Shown in pieces: positions 61,908 through 64,000 of a stretch of 64,000 nt of DNA (positions within the stretch are counted from its first letter, which is position 1; each line of letters begins with the position of its first letter). A model generated the notes under the pieces. That model had not been told where the DNA came from. It worked only from the letters and a program-made list of their open reading frames with translations, and searched no databases. This DNA is from WLMZ01 sp043753895 (lineage in GTDB: Bacteria; Actinomycetota; Acidimicrobiia; Acidimicrobiales; Ilumatobacteraceae), in assembly GCA_043753895.1 (NCBI GenBank), contig JAYUWK010000066.1, positions 1 to 64,000 on the forward strand, in the 5' to 3' direction. Made by a program: the position numbers and the translations under genes.

Positions 61908-64000
61908 ATGAGCGTGGCGTCTGAACAGGTCGGTCCTCCGACCCGTTTCGACGCGCTCGCCACATACGTGCCGCAGTTGGCCCTGCGGTGGCACCCGCCC
62001 ACCGACGTGCCCTCATGGATCCAGATAGAGGGCACGTTGGTGTCGGCAGATATCTCCGGCTTCACGGCGCTCTCCGAACGGCTCGCGGTCATCGGGCGCG
62101 AAGGAGCCGAGGAGCTGACCAACCTCCTCAACGACTGCTTCGACGGCATGATCGCCGCAGTGCACGAACAGCGCGGCGACATCGTGAAGTTCGGCGGCGA
62201 TGCGTTGCTCATCTTGTTCACGGGTCCGGGACACGCAGACCGCGCCTGTCGGGCCACCATCGCGATGCGCAGCGTCGTCGCTCAACCGTTGTATGGGCGC
62301 ACTGCCGGACGGGTGCAGTTGGCCATTTCGCAGGGCATGCATTCTGGCCTGTTCTCGCTATACGCCGTGCAAGCCGGGCACACCGAGCTACTCATCACCG
62401 GACCGGGCGCCACCGAGACGGTGGAATGCGAATCGATCGTGAGCGCCGGCGACATCATGCTCAGCGTCGCCACCGCAGCACTGGTCGATCCCGCTCTGCT
62501 CAGCGACCCAGACGTGGACGGGCGGCGCCTGTTGCTGGCACCGCCCTTGGGACACGACCTCCACACAACCGACTGCAACGTCGGGTCCGAGACCGACCCC
62601 GCACAGTTCGTTCCCAACGCTCAACGTGAGCAGATTCTTATCGGAGCCCCTGCCGAACACAGACGCGTCACCGTCGCATTCGTGAAGTTCTCCCACACCG
62701 ATCACCTCGAGCACGACATCGGACCCGACGCGGTGGCCACATTGCTCCAACGTCTCACCACTATCGTGGCCGATGCGGCGCAGACGAACGGCGTGCACTG
62801 GATGGCCACCGACATCGTGCCCGACGGCGGCAAGATCATCCTTGCCGCGGGCGCGCCCACCGCCTCGGAAGGTGACGAGGATCGGATGCTGCGCACCGTA
62901 CGCACCATCATCGAACAGGCCGGGGATTTCGACGTGCGCATCGGCGTGAACTACGGGCCGGTGTTCGTTGGCGACCTCGGAGCGTCGAGCAGACGCACGT
63001 TCACCATCATGGGCGATGCGGTCAACCTGGCCGCGCGACTCATGGCAAAGGCCAAGTCCGGTGAAGCGGTCGCATCGAAAGCGCTCCTCGACCGAGCACG
63101 TACTCGGTACGCCGTTGAGCCGCTCGAGCCCTTCCTCGTGAAGGGCAAGACCGAGCCGATCAACGCCAGTGTTCTTGGTCAGCTGGAGGGGCGGGATGCA
63201 ACGAGCGCGGGCCAGACGTTGGCATTGGTTGGGCGTCGGCGCGAACTTGCCGAGCTCACCGCCGTGGTCGAGTCGGCGCTCGCCTCACACGGGGGTGTTG
63301 CTGAAATCGCCGGAGACGCAGGTACCGGCAAGACCCGCCTCCTCCACGAAATCCACGCGCTCAGCGGTCTCCCCCATGTCACGGTGGTCTGCGGACAGTA
63401 CGCCCGGTCATCGCCGTACTTCGTGCTGCGGCTCCTGTTGCGCACGTTGGCGGGAGCAGCACTCGTCACCCCGGCCGACGAGGTGGGGGTGCTGCTGACC
63501 GAACTCGTTACCCGCGTTGCCCCGAACGAGTTGCCGTGGCTACCGCTCATCGCCCTAGTCGCCGACGCCGAGGTGGAGCCCACGCCCGAGGCCACTCGAA
63601 TTGCAGCGGCCTTTCGCCGCGAGCGCACCCACCGAGCAGTCGGCGATCTGCTGACCGCCGTGGTACGTGACCCATCGGTGCTCGTGATCGAGGACGCGCA
63701 ATGGATGGACGACGCGTCCCACGAAGCCCTCGAGGCCATATTCGAGACGATCGACCAACGGCCATGGGCAGTTCTGCTGACCCGACGTCCGGGCCCTCCC
63801 TTGTTCACATCGTTGCCCGACGCCATACATTCGGTGGTACACCTCGAGGCGCTCGATTCGCACGAGACGCTCGACCTTGCCATCGCCGCCGCAGGCGAGC
63901 AGGGCGGCCTGCGCCCCGAAGAGTGGGATCTCCTCGTCGAGCGCTCCGGAGGCAACCCATTGTTCCTGATCGAGCTCGTGACCGCGACCCAGCAGGGCTC
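61908..64000 (+). CDS. Adenylate cyclase-type (two class III domains) with AAA/NACHT-like ATPase, partial
   Basis: The gene starts at the ATG at 61908 and runs past the right edge, so the 3' end is missing. The first class III cyclase domain has VSADISGFTALSERL (metal Asp) and VKFGGDALLILF (second metal Asp). The second cyclase-like domain (from about residue 245) lacks the first metal-binding Asp (VAFVKFSHTDHL) but keeps GASSRRTFTIMGDAVNLAARL. An AAA-type ATPase follows, with LVGRRRELAELTAVV, Walker A GDAGTGKTRLL and Walker B VLVIEDAQWMDD. This is the layout of soluble adenylyl-cyclase-like proteins and bacterial cyclase-ATPase regulators, where two cyclase domains form one catalytic site. 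Confidence 0.9.
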   Translation, partial: MSVASEQVGPPTRFDALATYVPQLALRWHPPTDVPSWIQIEGTLVSADISGFTALSERLAVIGREGAEELTNLLNDCFDGMIAAVHEQRGDIVKFGGDALLILFTGPGHADRACRATIAMRSVVAQPLYGRTAGRVQLAISQGMHSGLFSLYAVQAGHTELLITGPGATETVECESIVSAGDIMLSVATAALVDPALLSDPDVDGRRLLLAPPLGHDLHTTDCNVGSETDPAQFVPNAQREQILIGAPAEHRRVTVAFVKFSHTDHLEHDIGPDAVATLLQRLTTIVADAAQTNGVHWMATDIVPDGGKIILAAGAPTASEGDEDRMLRTVRTIIEQAGDFDVRIGVNYGPVFVGDLGASSRRTFTIMGDAVNLAARLMAKAKSGEAVASKALLDRARTRYAVEPLEPFLVKGKTEPINASVLGQLEGRDATSAGQTLALVGRRRELAELTAVVESALASHGGVAEIAGDAGTGKTRLLHEIHALSGLPHVTVVCGQYARSSPYFVLRLLLRTLAGAALVTPADEVGVLLTELVTRVAPNELPWLPLIALVADAEVEPTPEATRIAAAFRRERTHRAVGDLLTAVVRDPSVLVIEDAQWMDDASHEALEAIFETIDQRPWAVLLTRRPGPPLFTSLPDAIHSVVHLEALDSHETLDLAIAAAGEQGGLRPEEWDLLVERSGGNPLFLIELVTATQQG

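Overview
The window looks like a chromosomal segment of a high-GC actinobacterium, most probably of the Acidimicrobiia / Ilumatobacter type. That placement is inferred from gene content: a UPF0182 membrane protein, a DivIVA-like coiled-coil protein, a PDZ/Lon-domain protein, PAC2 and SCO6745-type proteins, CsoR with CopZ and a copper ATPase, and an EssC/EccC-like FtsK ATPase. The lineage is not proven. Codon use is uniform. Genes are tightly packed, with many 1-14 nt overlaps.

Layout. 1-14 kb: an initiator tRNA-Met and housekeeping/envelope genes, then a decayed patch. In that patch a beta-propeller fragment and an FtsX-type permease fragment abut at their truncated 5' ends, and a DinB-like remnant and a nucleotidyltransferase with a small partner follow. 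14-18 kb: small enzymes, a PAC2 protein, a TetR regulator, and a thioredoxin-like gene interrupted by one in-frame UGA exactly where the redox Cys should be. A bacterial SECIS-like hairpin follows, so this is a selenoprotein candidate. 18.5-27.7 kb: an enolase-superfamily enzyme, a shortened MttB-family protein, an N-methylproline/dimethylglycine demethylase-like flavoprotein, two broken genes (a phytoene-desaturase-like oxidoreductase and a SigJ-like sigma factor), a PhnD-like protein overlapping a membrane fatty-acid desaturase, and an XRE regulator with a repeated operator-like motif.

27.8-41.8 kb: the metabolic core. One operon encodes a non-pyrrolysine MttB-family methyltransferase, a dimethylglycine-dehydrogenase-like enzyme and all four sarcosine oxidase subunits in the order A-G-B-D. 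Convergent to it are a molybdenum hydroxylase, a Rieske oxygenase and an N-carbamoyl-amino-acid-hydrolase-like enzyme. Together they suggest stepwise demethylation of betaines (glycine betaine or proline-type betaines) to glycine or proline with one-carbon capture. The substrate is inferred, and no corrinoid protein or Rieske reductase is in view.

41.8-50.6 kb: a 1406-residue EssC/EccC-like ATPase divergent from an HTH regulator, a copper export cassette (ATPase, CopZ, CsoR-like) and an enoyl-CoA hydratase. 50.8-52.3 kb: a 1.5-kb insert in the 3' end of tRNA-Lys, flanked by perfect 45-bp direct repeats and carrying only a P-loop ATPase. 52.5-64 kb: a Baeyer-Villiger-type monooxygenase, a 2431-residue secreted protein with a beta-helix, 20 ALARI pentapeptides and a gingipain-type (C25) protease domain, and a two-domain adenylate cyclase/ATPase gene that runs off the window.

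Several genes carry frameshifts, deletions or stops. Either this locus is decaying or the assembly contains errors, and that caveat applies to the UGA gene as well.
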